From: Aquirufa ecclesiirivi
GTDB lineage: Bacteria > Bacteroidota > Bacteroidia > Cytophagales > Spirosomataceae
Assembly: GCF_011250515.1 (NCBI RefSeq)
Contig: NZ_JAANOP010000001.1
Coordinates: 558,001-622,000, forward strand
Direction: 5' to 3'
Length of the DNA: 64,000 nucleotides
Below are positions 54,297 through 63,296 of the stretch, in pieces. Numbering within the stretch: the first letter of the stretch is position 1; every line of letters starts with the position of its first letter. Below the pieces are notes generated by a model. That model was not told the origin of the DNA. It saw only the letters and a program-made list of their open reading frames with translations, and made no database searches. The position numbers and the translations under genes were made by a program.

Positions 54297-54914
54297 ATGT
54301 CTGGAATTATTGGTAAAAAAATCGGAATGACCAGCCTATACATGGAAGACGGTAGATCCGTTGCATGTACGCTGATTGAGGCCGGCCCTTGTGTTGTTAC
54401 GCAAGTGAAAACTGTTGAGAACGAAGGCTACAACGCTGTTCAAATCGGTTTCGGTGAAAAGAAAGAGAAGCACACAACAAAATCTTTGTTGGGTCACTTT
54501 AAGAAAGCTAACACAACTCCAAAGAAAAAATTGGTAGAGTTTCGCACGTTCGAGCAACCATTGAACTTAGGAGATGTATTAACAGTAGAAATGTTAGAAG
54601 TTGGAACCTTCATTGATGCGGTAGGAACTTCTAAGGGTAAAGGTTTTCAAGGTGTTGTTAAGCGTCACGGATTTGGTGGTGTGGGTGGTCAAACTCACGG
54701 TCAGCATAACCGCGGTCGTCACCCAGGTTCTATTGGAGCTTGTTCATTCCCATCACGTGTATTCAAAGGCTTACGTATGGCTGGACGCACAGGAGGAAAT
54801 CGTGTTAAGGTTCAAAACTTAGAGGTTTTGAGAATTTATCCAGACAAAAACCTTTTGGTGGTATCAGGATCAATTCCTGGAGCGAAGAACTCATACGTAA
54901 TTATTGAAAATTAA
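54297..54914 (+). CDS. rplC: 50S ribosomal protein L3
   Basis: 205 residues. [32 protein letters not shown] and the basic loop [34 protein letters not shown] are L3 signatures; the loop reaches toward the peptidyl transferase centre. It is the first gene of the operon here, whereas rpsJ normally precedes it. Start ATG is preceded by an A/T-rich stretch without Shine-Dalgarno. Confidence 0.97.
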   Translation: MSGIIGKKIGMTSLYMEDGRSVACTLIEAGPCVVTQVKTVENEGYNAVQIGFGEKKEKHTTKSLLGHFKKANTTPKKKLVEFRTFEQPLNLGDVLTVEMLEVGTFIDAVGTSKGKGFQGVVKRHGFGGVGGQTHGQHNRGRHPGSIGACSFPSRVFKGLRMAGRTGGNRVKVQNLEVLRIYPDKNLLVVSGSIPGAKNSYVIIEN

Positions 54915-54920
54915 AACCCA

Positions 54921-54938
54921 TAAAGGCGTGAGCCTTTA
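54921..54938 (+). other. spacer hairpin rplC-rplD
   Basis: TAAAGGC (54921-54927) and GCCTTTA (54932-54938) close a GTGA loop of the GNRA kind. It ends 18 nt before the rplD ATG. Confidence 0.7.
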
Positions 54939-54956
54939 ACAATAGACATTCTGATT

Positions 54957-55586
54957 ATGGAATTAGCAGTATATAACATAGCAGGTAAAGATACCGGAAA
55001 GAAAGTAACCCTTTCTGACGAGATCTTTGGCATTGTTCCAAACGAGCATGTGGTTTACTTGGATGTGAAGCAATATTTGGCGAATCAACGTCAAGGAACA
55101 CACAAGGCGAAAGAGCGTGCAGAAGTTTCACGTTCAACGCGTAAGATTAAAAAACAAAAAGGTACAGGTGGTGCACGTGCCGGTTCGATGAAATCTCCAT
55201 TGATGAAAGGTGGTGGTCGTATCTTCGGTCCACGTCCACGTGATTACCATTTCAAATTAAACAAAAAGGTGAAGTCATTGGCTCGCCAGTCAGCTCTAGC
55301 TGCGAAAGCACAGAGTGGAGATATCGCAATTTTGGATTCAGTGGCATTTGACACTCCAAAAACAAAAGCGTATTTGACTATGTTGAAAGCTTTCTCTTTA
55401 GATAATACGAAAACATTATTGATTACTCCAGAAGTAGACAAGAATGTCGTATTGTCAGGACGTAACGTTCCCAAGGCAAAAGTTTCGACAGCATCGGATG
55501 TGAATACATATGATTTAGTAAATGCTACTAAGTTGTTGATCACAGAAGCAGCGATCCAAAAAATTGAATCATCTTTTAGTAAATAA
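54957..55586 (+). CDS. rplD: 50S ribosomal protein L4
   Basis: 209 residues. The loop RSTRKIKKQKGTGGARAGSMKSPLMKGGGRIFGPRPRDY is the exit-tunnel extension of L4 (KQKGTGxARxG). In enterobacteria L4 also represses its own operon; whether it does so in Bacteroidota through the leader seen at 53948 is unknown. Confidence 0.97.
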   Translation: MELAVYNIAGKDTGKKVTLSDEIFGIVPNEHVVYLDVKQYLANQRQGTHKAKERAEVSRSTRKIKKQKGTGGARAGSMKSPLMKGGGRIFGPRPRDYHFKLNKKVKSLARQSALAAKAQSGDIAILDSVAFDTPKTKAYLTMLKAFSLDNTKTLLITPEVDKNVVLSGRNVPKAKVSTASDVNTYDLVNATKLLITEAAIQKIESSFSK

Positions 55587-55590
55587 TTTT

Positions 55591-55605
55591 CAGAACCTAG
55601 TTCTG
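55591..55605 (+). other. spacer hairpin rplD-rplW
   Basis: CAGAAC (55591-55596), loop CTA, GTTCTG (55600-55605). It ends 18 nt before the rplW ATG. Confidence 0.65.
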
Positions 55606-55623
55606 TTATAAACGAAATATACC

Positions 55624-55911
55624 ATGGGCATTATTAAACGTCCGGCCTTGACTGAAAAGTCGCAAGCCATGCAAGAAAAAGGCAAGTATGTATTTGTGGT
55701 TGAATTAACTGCAAACAAGATTGAGATTGCCAAGGAGGTTAAGAAAATGTACGGAGTTGAGGTATTGGATGTAAAAACCATGCGTCAAATTGGAAAGAAA
55801 AAATCCAAAAGTACTCGTACTAAAATTACTTCTGGACGTACTTCTACGATTAAGAAGGCAATCGTTACAGTAGGAACTGGAGAAGTGATTGACTTCTACC
55901 AAGGAATTTAA
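55624..55911 (+). CDS. rplW: 50S ribosomal protein L23
   Basis: 95 residues. IIKRPALTEKSQAMQEKGKYVFVVELTANKIEIAKEVKKMYGVEVLDVKTM is a typical L23, the docking site for trigger factor and SRP at the tunnel exit. Full length. It follows L4 as in the conserved order. Confidence 0.97.
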   Translation: MGIIKRPALTEKSQAMQEKGKYVFVVELTANKIEIAKEVKKMYGVEVLDVKTMRQIGKKKSKSTRTKITSGRTSTIKKAIVTVGTGEVIDFYQGI

Positions 55912-55958
55912 TTAGAATGTATTAAGGGGGTTCATCCCGATAATTTGAACTAAAATAA

Positions 55959-56786
55959 ATGGCAGCTATTAAAAAATTAAAACCAACAACTCCAGGCCAA
56001 CGTCAGCGCATTGCGCCAACGTTTGAGGAGATTACTACGGACAAGCCGTATAAGCCCCTTTTGGAGCCTATCAAGCGTACAGGTGGTAGAAATGCAGATG
56101 GTCGTCGTTCGATGCGTTACATCGGAGGAGGTCACAAGCGTCGTTACCGTGTGATTGATTTTACTCGCTCTAAGTTTGATGTATCGGCTACTGTTTTGAC
56201 AGTAGAATACGATCCAAACCGTACTTCACGTATTGCTCTAGTAGAGTATACAGATGGAGAAAAGGCTTATATCTTAGCTCCGCAAGGAATTCAAGTAGGT
56301 CAAACAGTGATCTCTGGTGAGTCAGTGGCTCCCGAGATTGGAAATACATTGCCTTTGGCAAACATCCCATTGGGTACTTTGGTACACGCAATTGAATTGC
56401 AGCCAGGTCGTGGAGCTGAAATGGCTCGTTCGGCAGGAACTTACGCTCAATTGTTAGCACGTGATGGTAAATACGCCACGCTTAAGTTGCCTTCAGGTGA
56501 AATGCGTATGGTATTGGCTCGTTGCTTAGCAACTATCGGTACTGTATCGAATGCAGATCACATGAACGTGAACTTGGGTAAAGCAGGTCGTCATCGTTGG
56601 TTAGGTCGCCGTCCACGTGTTCGTGGTGTGGTGATGAACCCAGTAGATCACCCGATGGGTGGTGGTGAGGGCCGCGCTTCAGGAGGTCACCCACGTTCTC
56701 GTACCGGTTTATTGGCTAAGGGTAAGAAAACTCGTAATCCAAAGAAACACACTAATCGTCTTATCATCAGTAGAAGAAAAAAATAG
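55959..56786 (+). CDS. rplB: 50S ribosomal protein L2
   Basis: 275 residues. [49 protein letters not shown], and the catalytic-centre loop [23 protein letters not shown] are L2 hallmarks. Standard length. The spacer before it has only a weak GGGG/CCC pairing (55927-55938). Confidence 0.97.
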   Translation: MAAIKKLKPTTPGQRQRIAPTFEEITTDKPYKPLLEPIKRTGGRNADGRRSMRYIGGGHKRRYRVIDFTRSKFDVSATVLTVEYDPNRTSRIALVEYTDGEKAYILAPQGIQVGQTVISGESVAPEIGNTLPLANIPLGTLVHAIELQPGRGAEMARSAGTYAQLLARDGKYATLKLPSGEMRMVLARCLATIGTVSNADHMNVNLGKAGRHRWLGRRPRVRGVVMNPVDHPMGGGEGRASGGHPRSRTGLLAKGKKTRNPKKHTNRLIISRRKK

Positions 56787-56789
56787 TAG

Positions 56790-57068
56790 ATGGCACGTTC
56801 ACTAAAAAAAGGTCCTTACATTGATTACCGCCTTGACAACAAGGTACAGGTGATGAACGAATCCGGCAAAAAGTCGGTGATCAAAACATGGTCAAGACGT
56901 TCAATGATTTCTCCAGATTTCGTAGGCCACACGTTTGCGGTACACAACGGGAATAAGTTTATCCCAGTTTATGTCACTGAAAACATGGTAGGTCACAAAT
57001 TAGGTGAGTTCTCGCCGACCCGTAACTTCCGTGGTCACATAGCGAAAAAAGACAAGGGTAAAAAGTAA
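56790..57068 (+). CDS. rpsS: 30S ribosomal protein S19
   Basis: 92 residues: [19 protein letters not shown], then [50 protein letters not shown]. Complete and conserved. Only 3 bp separate it from rplB, the one long-gene junction in this operon without room for a spacer hairpin. Confidence 0.97.
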   Translation: MARSLKKGPYIDYRLDNKVQVMNESGKKSVIKTWSRRSMISPDFVGHTFAVHNGNKFIPVYVTENMVGHKLGEFSPTRNFRGHIAKKDKGKK

Positions 57069-57075
57069 AGATATT

Positions 57076-57087
57076 GACCTACGGGTC
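57076..57087 (+). other. spacer hairpin rpsS-rplV
   Basis: GACC (57076-57079), loop TACG, GGTC (57084-57087): a C(UNCG)G-type tetraloop. It ends 20 nt before the rplV ATG. Confidence 0.55.
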
Positions 57088-57107
57088 TTATAATCAGAAA
57101 TTGAAAA

Positions 57108-57485
57108 ATGGAAGCTATTGCTAAATTAAGAAATGTTCCTACCTCGCCTCAAAAGATGCGTTTGGTAGCGGATATGGTACGCGGACAAAAAGTATCTAAG
57201 GCTTTAGGTATTTTAAAGTTTGAGCCTAAAGTGGGTGCTAAAGCAATTGAAAAATTGTTGTTATCAGCAGTCTCTAACTGGCAGAACAAACATGAGGACG
57301 CTAAAATCGAAGAAGCTGATTTATACATCAAGACTATCTTCGTAGATGGAGGTTCATCTATCAAGCGTTTACGTCCTGCTCCTCAGGGAAGAGGTCACCG
57401 GATTTTGAAAAGATCCAATCACATCACTTTAGTAGTGGCTTCTTCGGCGGCACCTGCTTTAGAGGAAACAAATTCAGCTGAATAA
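57108..57485 (+). CDS. rplV: 50S ribosomal protein L22
   Basis: 125 residues. [29 protein letters not shown] and the beta-hairpin [25 protein letters not shown] are L22 signatures; the hairpin lines the exit tunnel and is the place of macrolide-resistance changes. A short acidic tail (ALEETNSAE) ends the protein. Confidence 0.97.
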   Translation: MEAIAKLRNVPTSPQKMRLVADMVRGQKVSKALGILKFEPKVGAKAIEKLLLSAVSNWQNKHEDAKIEEADLYIKTIFVDGGSSIKRLRPAPQGRGHRILKRSNHITLVVASSAAPALEETNSAE

Positions 57486-57508
57486 TTAACTATTAGATAT
57501 AACAAGAA

Positions 57509-58336
57509 ATGGGACAAAAAATTAACCCCGTTGGATTAAGATTAGGTATCGTAAGAGGTTGGGATTCTAACTGGTACGGTGGTAAGACTTTCGCGGATAA
57601 ATTGGTTGAGGACGAGAAGATCAGAAAGTATGTGGCTGCTCGTATTCCAAAGGGATCTATCTCTAAAGTTATTATTGAACGTACTTTAAAGCGGATCACA
57701 TTGACGATCAATACAGCTCGTGCTGGTGTCGTGATTGGTAAGCAAGGTGCCGAGGTAGATAAGGTAAAAGAGGAGTTGAAAAAGATCACTGGAAAAGACG
57801 TTCAAATCAACATTTTTGAAATTAAACGCCCAGAAATCGATGCTAAATTAATTGGAGAAGCAATTGCTCAACAATTACAAGCTCGTATCTCTTTCCGTCG
57901 TGCGATGAAACAAGCGATTGCTTCAGCCATGCGTGTAGGAGCTCAGGGTATTAAATTGAAATTATCAGGTCGTTTGGGAGGTGCTGAAATGGCACGTTCT
58001 GAAGGATACAAGGAAGGTCGTATCCCATTGCACACATTGCGTGCAGATGTGGATTATGCCATTTCTGAAGCATTAACTGTTTACGGAAAAATCGGTATCA
58101 AAGTATGGGTATTCCGTGGAGAGGTTTTTGGAAAGCGTGATTTATCTCCCAATGCAAACATGGGCTTGCAATCTACTTCGGCAGATTCTCGTCCTGGTGA
58201 TCGTGGCCCGCGTGGTCGTGACGATGACCGTCGCGGAGGAGGACGTTCTCGTCGTCCAGAAGGAGCAGATCAAGGTGGTGATCGCAACAAACCAGGTGCT
58301 GGTGGTGCAAACCGTGGCCGTGGAGGAAAGCGCTAA
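57509..58336 (+). CDS. rpsC: 30S ribosomal protein S3 with Gly/Arg-rich C-terminal tail
   Basis: 275 residues. [14 protein letters not shown], the KH domain with [20 protein letters not shown], and [30 protein letters not shown] are typical of S3 up to about residue 222. The last 50 residues (from SADSRPGD) are low-complexity Gly/Arg/Asp repeats such as [11 protein letters not shown] and [10 protein letters not shown]. Similar tails occur in some Bacteroidota S3 proteins; the role is unknown. Confidence 0.96.
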   Translation: MGQKINPVGLRLGIVRGWDSNWYGGKTFADKLVEDEKIRKYVAARIPKGSISKVIIERTLKRITLTINTARAGVVIGKQGAEVDKVKEELKKITGKDVQINIFEIKRPEIDAKLIGEAIAQQLQARISFRRAMKQAIASAMRVGAQGIKLKLSGRLGGAEMARSEGYKEGRIPLHTLRADVDYAISEALTVYGKIGIKVWVFRGEVFGKRDLSPNANMGLQSTSADSRPGDRGPRGRDDDRRGGGRSRRPEGADQGGDRNKPGAGGANRGRGGKR

Positions 58337-58379
58337 GCATCCATAATAATTTTGTATTAGATATTAGACTTATAAGAAG

Positions 58380-58799
58380 ATGTTACAACCAAAAAGAACG
58401 AAATTTCGTAAGCAGCAAAAAGGTCGCGTAAGAGGGGTTGCTACCCGTGGCCACGAAATTGATTTTGGATCATTCGCTATTAAATCTTTGGAGCCAGGTC
58501 GTATTACAGCTCGTCAAATTGAGGCAGCTCGTATTTCGGTTACTCGTGCCATGAAACGTGAAGGTCAAGTTTGGATTCGTATTTTCCCTGACAAACCTAT
58601 TACTAAGAAGCCTGCAGAGGTTCGTATGGGTAAAGGAAAGGGAGCTCCTGAGTATTGGGTAGCCAACGTTCGTCCAGGTACTATTTTGTTCGAATCAGCA
58701 GGTGTTCCTTTAGCCCTAGCGCAAGAAGCTTTGCGTTTAGCCGCTCAGAAATTACCGATGCGTACAAAATTTGTAGTACGTAGAGATTATTCAGAATAG
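58380..58799 (+). CDS. rplP: 50S ribosomal protein L16
   Basis: 139 residues. [30 protein letters not shown] and [24 protein letters not shown] are L16 motifs; this protein contacts the A-site tRNA. Complete. No clear hairpin is seen in the 43-bp spacer before it. Confidence 0.97.
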   Translation: MLQPKRTKFRKQQKGRVRGVATRGHEIDFGSFAIKSLEPGRITARQIEAARISVTRAMKREGQVWIRIFPDKPITKKPAEVRMGKGKGAPEYWVANVRPGTILFESAGVPLALAQEALRLAAQKLPMRTKFVVRRDYSE

Positions 58800-58801
58800 A
58801 G

Positions 58802-58822
58802 TTTTAAACCCTAGGTTTAAAA
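58802..58822 (+). other. spacer hairpin rplP-rpmC
   Basis: TTTTAAACC (58802-58810), loop CTA, GGTTTAAAA (58814-58822), a perfect 9-bp stem. It ends 16 nt before the rpmC ATG. Confidence 0.75.
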
Positions 58823-58838
58823 TTTAAATAGCATCGTT

Positions 58839-59030
58839 ATGAAAAACGCAGAAATAAACAAATTAGGAGTAGCGGAATTGACACAGCAAATCGTTGTGGA
58901 GCAGGAGAACTTATCTCGTTTGAAATTGGCTCATGCCATTTCACCGATTGAGAACCCAATGCGTATTCGTGAAACTCGTAAATTGATTGCCCGCTTAGAG
59001 ACAGCTTTATCGGCGCAAGCAAAAGCTTAA
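58839..59030 (+). CDS. rpmC: 50S ribosomal protein L29
   Basis: 63 residues forming two long helices: LGVAELTQQIVVEQENLSRLKLAHAISPIENPMRIRETRKLIARLETAL, as in L29, with the conserved ENPxRIRxxR segment. It is located at the tunnel exit next to L23. Confidence 0.95.
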   Translation: MKNAEINKLGVAELTQQIVVEQENLSRLKLAHAISPIENPMRIRETRKLIARLETALSAQAKA

Positions 59031-59050
59031 TTAATTATTAATTTTTAATA

Positions 59051-59075
59051 GACCATTTCGACATTGCTAATGGTC
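59051..59075 (+). other. spacer hairpin rpmC-rpsQ
   Basis: GACCATT (59051-59057) and AATGGTC (59069-59075) around an 11-nt loop. It ends 24 nt before the rpsQ ATG. Confidence 0.65.
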
Positions 59076-59099
59076 AATTGTTTAACAAGTCCAACAACC

Positions 59100-59357
59100 A
59101 TGGAAGAAAGAAACCTAAGAAAAGTAAGGATTGGGAAAGTGGTTAGTGATAAGATGGATAAATCAATCACTATTACAGTAGACCGTAAGGTCAAGCACCC
59201 CTTGTACGGAAAGTTCGTACAGAAGACCACTAAATTGATGGCTCATGATGAGAATAATGAGTGCGGAATTGGTGATACAGTGAAAGTGATGGAAACCCGT
59301 CCTCTTTCTAAAAATAAGCGTTGGAGATTAGTAGAAGTAATCGCAAAAGCGAAATAA
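59100..59357 (+). CDS. rpsQ: 30S ribosomal protein S17
   Basis: 85 residues from ATG 59100 ([25 protein letters not shown]); an upstream frame from 59064 would add 12 unlikely residues and cover the spacer hairpin. [48 protein letters not shown] is standard S17. Confidence 0.96.
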   Translation: MEERNLRKVRIGKVVSDKMDKSITITVDRKVKHPLYGKFVQKTTKLMAHDENNECGIGDTVKVMETRPLSKNKRWRLVEVIAKAK

Positions 59358-59403
59358 TTCTATCTCTTGTTATTCAAAATTTAAAATTTAAAGATCAAAG
59401 ATA

Positions 59404-59772
59404 ATGTTACAGCAAGAATCAAGATTGGGTGTAGCGGATAATTCTGGAGCGAAAGAAGTTTTAGTGATTCGCGTTTTGGGAGGTACTGGAAAAAGATATG
59501 CTTCTGTAGGCGATAAAATTGTAGTTTCAGTTAAGTCGGCTCTTTCCTCTTCAAGCATGAAGAAAGGAACAGTTTCAAGAGCAGTAGTTGTTCGTACGAA
59601 AAAAGAATTTCGTCGCAAAGATGGTACGTATATTCGTTTTGAAGATAATGCGGCCGTTTTATTAAATGCCAACGATGAGCCAAGAGGAACACGTATTTTT
59701 GGACCTGTAGCACGTGAATTACGTGAGGCTGGTTTTATGAAGATTGTTTCTTTAGCCCCAGAAGTTTTATAA
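59404..59772 (+). CDS. rplN: 50S ribosomal protein L14
   Basis: 122 residues. [27 protein letters not shown] and [28 protein letters not shown] are the L14 signature ends. Complete. The spacer before it has AAATTTAAAATTTAAAGAT-like simple sequence in place of a hairpin. Confidence 0.97.
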   Translation: MLQQESRLGVADNSGAKEVLVIRVLGGTGKRYASVGDKIVVSVKSALSSSSMKKGTVSRAVVVRTKKEFRRKDGTYIRFEDNAAVLLNANDEPRGTRIFGPVARELREAGFMKIVSLAPEVL

Positions 59773-59783
59773 ATAGATAGATA

Positions 59784-59799
59784 TATTGGTTATCCAATA
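59784..59799 (+). other. spacer hairpin rplN-rplX
   Basis: TATTGG (59784-59789), loop TTAT, CCAATA (59794-59799). It ends 14 nt before the rplX ATG. Confidence 0.65.
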
Positions 59800-59813
59800 G
59801 AAAAAATCATACC

Positions 59814-60149
59814 ATGGAAAATAATACAAGCAAGCAAACAAAATTGCACGTAAAAAAAGGAGATACTGTGATGGTGATTGCAGGTAATGCCAAAGGTAAA
59901 ACTGGTGTTATCAAGCAAGTGATCATTGAGAAATCTCGTGCAATTGTAGAAGGAGCTAATTTGCAAACGAAGCACGTTAAGCCTTCAGCAAGCAATCCTC
60001 AAGGAGGTATTGAAAAGCGTGAGGGTTCAATCCACATCTCTAATTTGATGGTGGTTGAAAACGGAAAGCCTGTACGTACTGGTCGTAAAGTAAACGAGCA
60101 AGGTAAGTTACAGCGCTATTCTAAAGTAACAGGAAAATTTATTGCATAA
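59814..60149 (+). CDS. rplX: 50S ribosomal protein L24
   Basis: 111 residues. KLHVKKGDTVMVIAGNAKGKTGVIKQVIIEKSRAIVEGANLQTKHVKPSASNPQGGI is the KOW-type L24, an early assembly protein. The N-terminal NNTSKQTK extension is short and family-typical. Confidence 0.96.
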   Translation: MENNTSKQTKLHVKKGDTVMVIAGNAKGKTGVIKQVIIEKSRAIVEGANLQTKHVKPSASNPQGGIEKREGSIHISNLMVVENGKPVRTGRKVNEQGKLQRYSKVTGKFIA

Positions 60150-60163
60150 ATAGAATTTAACGC

Positions 60164-60180
60164 GTGGGTCGGAAATCCAC
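60164..60180 (+). other. spacer hairpin rplX-rplE, shared-sequence motif copy 1
   Basis: GTGGG (60164-60168) pairs with TCCAC (60176-60180), one G-U, around TCGGAAA. Nearly the same 17 bases occur before rplR at 62158-62174. It ends 13 nt before the rplE ATG. Confidence 0.65.
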
Positions 60181-60193
60181 AACATATACAAAA

Positions 60194-60748
60194 ATGGCAG
60201 TACCTAGATTAAAAAAACGTTTTGTAGAAGAGGTTGTACCAAGCTTAAAAGAAAAGTTTCAGTACAAATCTGTGATGCAAGTACCTAAGATTACTAAAAT
60301 CGTAATCAATAAAGGTGTAGGAGCCGCTGTAGCGGACAAAAAGCTAGTAGATGTAGCTGTAGAAGAAATCACTCAAATTGCTGGTCAAAAGGCAGTGGCA
60401 ACAATTTCTAAAAAGGCAATCTCTAACTTCAAATTGCGTGAAAACATGCCAATTGGTGTGAAAGTAACCTTGCGTGGAGATCGTATGTATGAGTTTTTAG
60501 ATCGTTTAACTACGGTTTCTTTAGCTCGTGTACGTGACTTTAAAGGAATCTCAGAAAAGGGATTTGATGGTCGTGGAAATTATACATTAGGGGTGAAAGA
60601 GCAAATCATCTTCCCTGAGATTTCCATCGATAAAGTAGCTAAAATTTCCGGTATGGACATCACGTTTGTGACTACAGCTAATACGGATGAAGAAGCTTAC
60701 GCTTTATTGGCTGCCGTAGGAATGCCTTTTTCCAATATTAAAAAATAA
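60194..60748 (+). CDS. rplE: 50S ribosomal protein L5
   Basis: 184 residues from ATG 60194 ([22 protein letters not shown]); an earlier frame from 60164 would translate the spacer motif. [41 protein letters not shown] and the C-terminal [20 protein letters not shown] are L5 signatures. It binds 5S rRNA in the central protuberance. Confidence 0.97.
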   Translation: MAVPRLKKRFVEEVVPSLKEKFQYKSVMQVPKITKIVINKGVGAAVADKKLVDVAVEEITQIAGQKAVATISKKAISNFKLRENMPIGVKVTLRGDRMYEFLDRLTTVSLARVRDFKGISEKGFDGRGNYTLGVKEQIIFPEISIDKVAKISGMDITFVTTANTDEEAYALLAAVGMPFSNIKK

Positions 60749-60749
60749 T

Positions 60750-60762
60750 TAGCCACGGGCTA
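60750..60762 (+). other. spacer hairpin rplE-rpsN
   Basis: TAGCC (60750-60754), loop ACG, GGCTA (60758-60762). It ends 25 nt before the rpsN ATG. Confidence 0.65.
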
Positions 60763-60787
60763 CTAACACATTTAAAATTTTTACATC

Positions 60788-61057
60788 ATGGCTAAAGAGT
60801 CAGTAAAAGCTAGAGAAAGAAAACGCGAAGCAGCTGTTGCTAAATATGCAGTGAAAAGAGCGGCATTGAAAGCAGCAGGTGATTACCTAGGATTGGATAA
60901 GTTACCTAAAAATGCTTCTCCAGTACGTCTTCATAACCGTTGTAAGTTGACCGGTCGTCCACGTGGTTATATGCGTAAATTCGGCATTAGCCGTGTTACT
61001 TTCCGCGAAATGGCATCCAATGGTTTGATTCCAGGAGTGACCAAATCAAGCTGGTAA
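60788..61057 (+). CDS. rpsN: 30S ribosomal protein S14 (zinc-free type)
   Basis: 89 residues. [51 protein letters not shown] is conserved S14; only one Cys is present, so the four-Cys zinc site of the short form is absent, in keeping with the 89-residue length. Confidence 0.96.
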   Translation: MAKESVKARERKREAAVAKYAVKRAALKAAGDYLGLDKLPKNASPVRLHNRCKLTGRPRGYMRKFGISRVTFREMASNGLIPGVTKSSW

Positions 61058-61064
61058 TATAAAA

Positions 61065-61096
61065 TTTGATTAATTAAATTCATTTTTGTAATTTTG
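61065..61096 (+). promoter_or_regulatory. candidate internal promoter between rpsN and rpsH
   Basis: TTTG at 61065-61068, 20 bp spacer, TAATTTTG at 61089-61096, a full consensus match inside the operon. Transcription would begin near 61102, about 30 nt before the rpsH ATG. Confidence 0.6.
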
Positions 61097-61117
61097 CAGG
61101 CCTTTTTAATGGCTTGC
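61096..61117 (+). other. spacer hairpin rpsN-rpsH
   Basis: GCAGGCC (61096-61102) pairs with GGCTTGC (61111-61117), one G-U, around TTTTTAAT. It ends 16 nt before the rpsH ATG and overlaps the internal promoter's -7 box by one base. Confidence 0.6.
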
Positions 61118-61133
61118 GGCAAATTTAAAAACA

Positions 61134-61529
61134 ATGACAGATCCTATAGCAGACTATTTAACCCGATTGAGAAATGCCTTGAAGGCACGCCATAGGGTAG
61201 TTGAAATTCCTGCTTCCAACATTAAAAAGGAAATCACGAAGGTGCTTTTTGATAAGGGGTATATTTCAAATTATAAATTTGATGATACTACAGTTCAAGG
61301 AACCATCAAGATTGCTTTGAAATACAATGCAGTAACTAAGCAACCTGCAATCATTAATTTGACTCGTATTTCTAAGCCAGGTTTACGTAAGTACAACGGA
61401 GCTGAAGAGTTGCCACGCGTATTAAACGGTTTGGGTATCGCAATTTTGTCTACTTCGAAAGGAGTAATTACAGACAAAGAGGCACGTACACTACACGTTG
61501 GCGGTGAAGTTCTTTGCTACGTATATTAA
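61134..61529 (+). CDS. rpsH: 30S ribosomal protein S8
   Basis: 131 residues. [38 protein letters not shown] and [35 protein letters not shown] are S8 motifs. S8 is the translational repressor of the spc operon in E. coli, and the promoter and hairpin just upstream may relate to such control. C-terminal Cys (GEVLCYVY) is conserved. Confidence 0.97.
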   Translation: MTDPIADYLTRLRNALKARHRVVEIPASNIKKEITKVLFDKGYISNYKFDDTTVQGTIKIALKYNAVTKQPAIINLTRISKPGLRKYNGAEELPRVLNGLGIAILSTSKGVITDKEARTLHVGGEVLCYVY

Positions 61530-61553
61530 TAATTAATTGTTTAACGCTGAAAG

Positions 61554-61564
61554 GAGCTAAGCTC
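61554..61564 (+). other. spacer hairpin rpsH-rplF
   Basis: GAGC (61554-61557), loop TAA, GCTC (61561-61564). It is the shortest of the series and ends 26 nt before the rplF ATG. Confidence 0.45.
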
Positions 61565-61590
61565 GAAATCTAAGCAAAAACTACATTTTC

Positions 61591-62148
61591 ATGTCAAGAA
61601 TAGGAAATAAAATTATCAACATTCCTGCTGGTGTAACCATCGATGTTAACGCAGGTAATTTGGTAACAGTAAAAGGCCCTAAAGGAACTTTATCTCAACA
61701 AATTGATCAAGATATCATTATCGAAATCGAAGAAAATGTGTTGACGGTAAAACGTCCTACAGAGCAAAAACGTCACAAAGCCATGCACGGTCTTTACCGT
61801 TCATTAATCAACAACATGGTTGTTGGTGTAAGTGAGGGTTTTGTGAAGAATTTGGAAATCATTGGTGTGGGTTACAAAGCAGCAAACCAGGGTAATATCT
61901 TGGAGTTAAGCTTAGGTTACTCTCACGCTATTTTCATGGCTATACCAGAGGAAATCAAAATCACTACGGCGATGGAGAAAGGTAAAAACCCAATGGTTAA
62001 CTTAGAAGGAATCGACAAGCAATTGATCGGTCAAGTGGCGGCTAAAATCAAATCACTTCGTCCAGTGGAGCCTTACAAAGGTAAAGGTGTTCGTTTTGTG
62101 GGTGAGCAAGTTCGTCGCAAGGCAGGTAAAGCAGGTGGTAAGAAATAA
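61591..62148 (+). CDS. rplF: 50S ribosomal protein L6
   Basis: 185 residues. MSRIGNKIINIPAGVTIDVNAGNLVTVKGPKGTL and the C-terminal RPVEPYKGKGVRFVGEQVRRKAGK are the L6 signatures, with two similar domains. Complete. Confidence 0.97.
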   Translation: MSRIGNKIINIPAGVTIDVNAGNLVTVKGPKGTLSQQIDQDIIIEIEENVLTVKRPTEQKRHKAMHGLYRSLINNMVVGVSEGFVKNLEIIGVGYKAANQGNILELSLGYSHAIFMAIPEEIKITTAMEKGKNPMVNLEGIDKQLIGQVAAKIKSLRPVEPYKGKGVRFVGEQVRRKAGKAGGKK

Positions 62149-62157
62149 ATAGAAAGC

Positions 62158-62174
62158 GTGGGCCGGAAATCCAC
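62158..62174 (+). other. spacer hairpin rplF-rplR, shared-sequence motif copy 2
   Basis: GTGGG (62158-62162) pairs with TCCAC (62170-62174) around CCGGAAA; 16 of 17 bases match the element before rplE. It ends 19 nt before the rplR ATG. Confidence 0.65.
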
Positions 62175-62193
62175 ACAAACAAGTTAAATCAAT

Positions 62194-62541
62194 ATGGCAA
62201 CAACAAAAGATTTACGTAGACTTCGCATCAAACGTGCGATACGTGCGAAAATAAAAGGTACAGCTGAACGTCCTCGTTTAACTGTTTTCCGTTCCAACAC
62301 AGCGATGTACGCTCAGTTGGTGGATGATTTGAGTGGAAAGACGATGATGTCTGCTACCTCATATAAGAAAGGTAAAGTGAACAACAATGTAGAGGCTGCC
62401 AAATTAGTAGGAACAGCTATCGCAGATAAGGCCAAAGCTGCTGGAATCACTAAAGTGGTTTTTGATCGTAACGGTTATTTGTATCACGGAAGAATTAAAT
62501 CATTAGCTGAAGGCGCTCGCGAGGGTGGCTTACAATTTTAA
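62194..62541 (+). CDS. rplR: 50S ribosomal protein L18
   Basis: 115 residues. [38 protein letters not shown] and [29 protein letters not shown] are L18 motifs. It binds 5S rRNA together with L5. rpsE follows after 8 bp without a spacer hairpin. Confidence 0.97.
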   Translation: MATTKDLRRLRIKRAIRAKIKGTAERPRLTVFRSNTAMYAQLVDDLSGKTMMSATSYKKGKVNNNVEAAKLVGTAIADKAKAAGITKVVFDRNGYLYHGRIKSLAEGAREGGLQF

Positions 62542-62549
62542 TAAAAGAT

Positions 62550-63068
62550 ATGTCGCATTTACAAGCAAAACCAATTAAGGTTAATGAGGGTGAGTTGAAG
62601 GAGAAAGTAGTAGCCATCAACCGTGTTGCCAAAGTGGTAAAAGGAGGTCGTCGTTTCAGTTTTTCTGCTATCGTTGTAGTAGGTGATGGTCACGGAATCG
62701 TAGGTTTCGGATTAGGAAAAGCTAACGAGGTAACAGATGCTATCACAAAAGGTATCGAAGACGCTAAGAAAAATTTATTCCAAATTCCTTTGTTGAAGAA
62801 CACCGTTCCTCACGAGCAATTAGGTAAGTTCTCTGGTGGTTTCGTATTAATCAAGCCAGCTGCTCCAGGTACAGGATTGATCGCCGGTGGTGCGATGCGT
62901 GCTGTCTTAGAATCAGCAGGTGTTCACGACGTATTAGCGAAATCTAAAGGTTCTTCTAATCCTCACAACGTAGTTAAAGCAACAATTGATGCTTTAGTAA
63001 AGATGAGAGCTCCACACACAGTAGCTTTCCAAAGAGGAATTTCTGTAGCTAAAGTATTTAATGGATAA
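62550..63068 (+). CDS. rpsE: 30S ribosomal protein S5
   Basis: 172 residues. [50 protein letters not shown] and the C-terminal domain with [39 protein letters not shown] are standard S5, a fidelity protein at the mRNA entry side. Confidence 0.97.
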   Translation: MSHLQAKPIKVNEGELKEKVVAINRVAKVVKGGRRFSFSAIVVVGDGHGIVGFGLGKANEVTDAITKGIEDAKKNLFQIPLLKNTVPHEQLGKFSGGFVLIKPAAPGTGLIAGGAMRAVLESAGVHDVLAKSKGSSNPHNVVKATIDALVKMRAPHTVAFQRGISVAKVFNG

Positions 63069-63103
63069 TCGAGTGCCTTAGTGCCTCTAAAATAGAACAT
63101 ACG

Positions 63104-63283
63104 ATGTCTAAAGTTAAAATTACCCAAGTAAAAAGTGCCATCAAGCGTCCTGAAGTTCAGAAACGTACGATTCAAGCACTAGGATTAGGTAAGATCCGTA
63201 AGAGTGTTGAAGTTGAATTAAACCCAGCTATTGCCGGTATGATTCGTGCAGTCAATCACTTAATTGTAGTAGAGAATATATAA
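63104..63283 (+). CDS. rpmD: 50S ribosomal protein L30
   Basis: 59 residues: MSKVKITQVKSAIKRPEVQK, then TIQALGLGKIRKSVEVELNPAIAGMIRAVNHLIVVE. This is a complete L30 in the conserved place between S5 and L15, easily missed because of its size. Start ATG 63104; stop TAA at 63281-63283. Confidence 0.97.
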   Translation: MSKVKITQVKSAIKRPEVQKRTIQALGLGKIRKSVEVELNPAIAGMIRAVNHLIVVENI

Positions 63284-63296
63284 TTTAATTGCGAGT

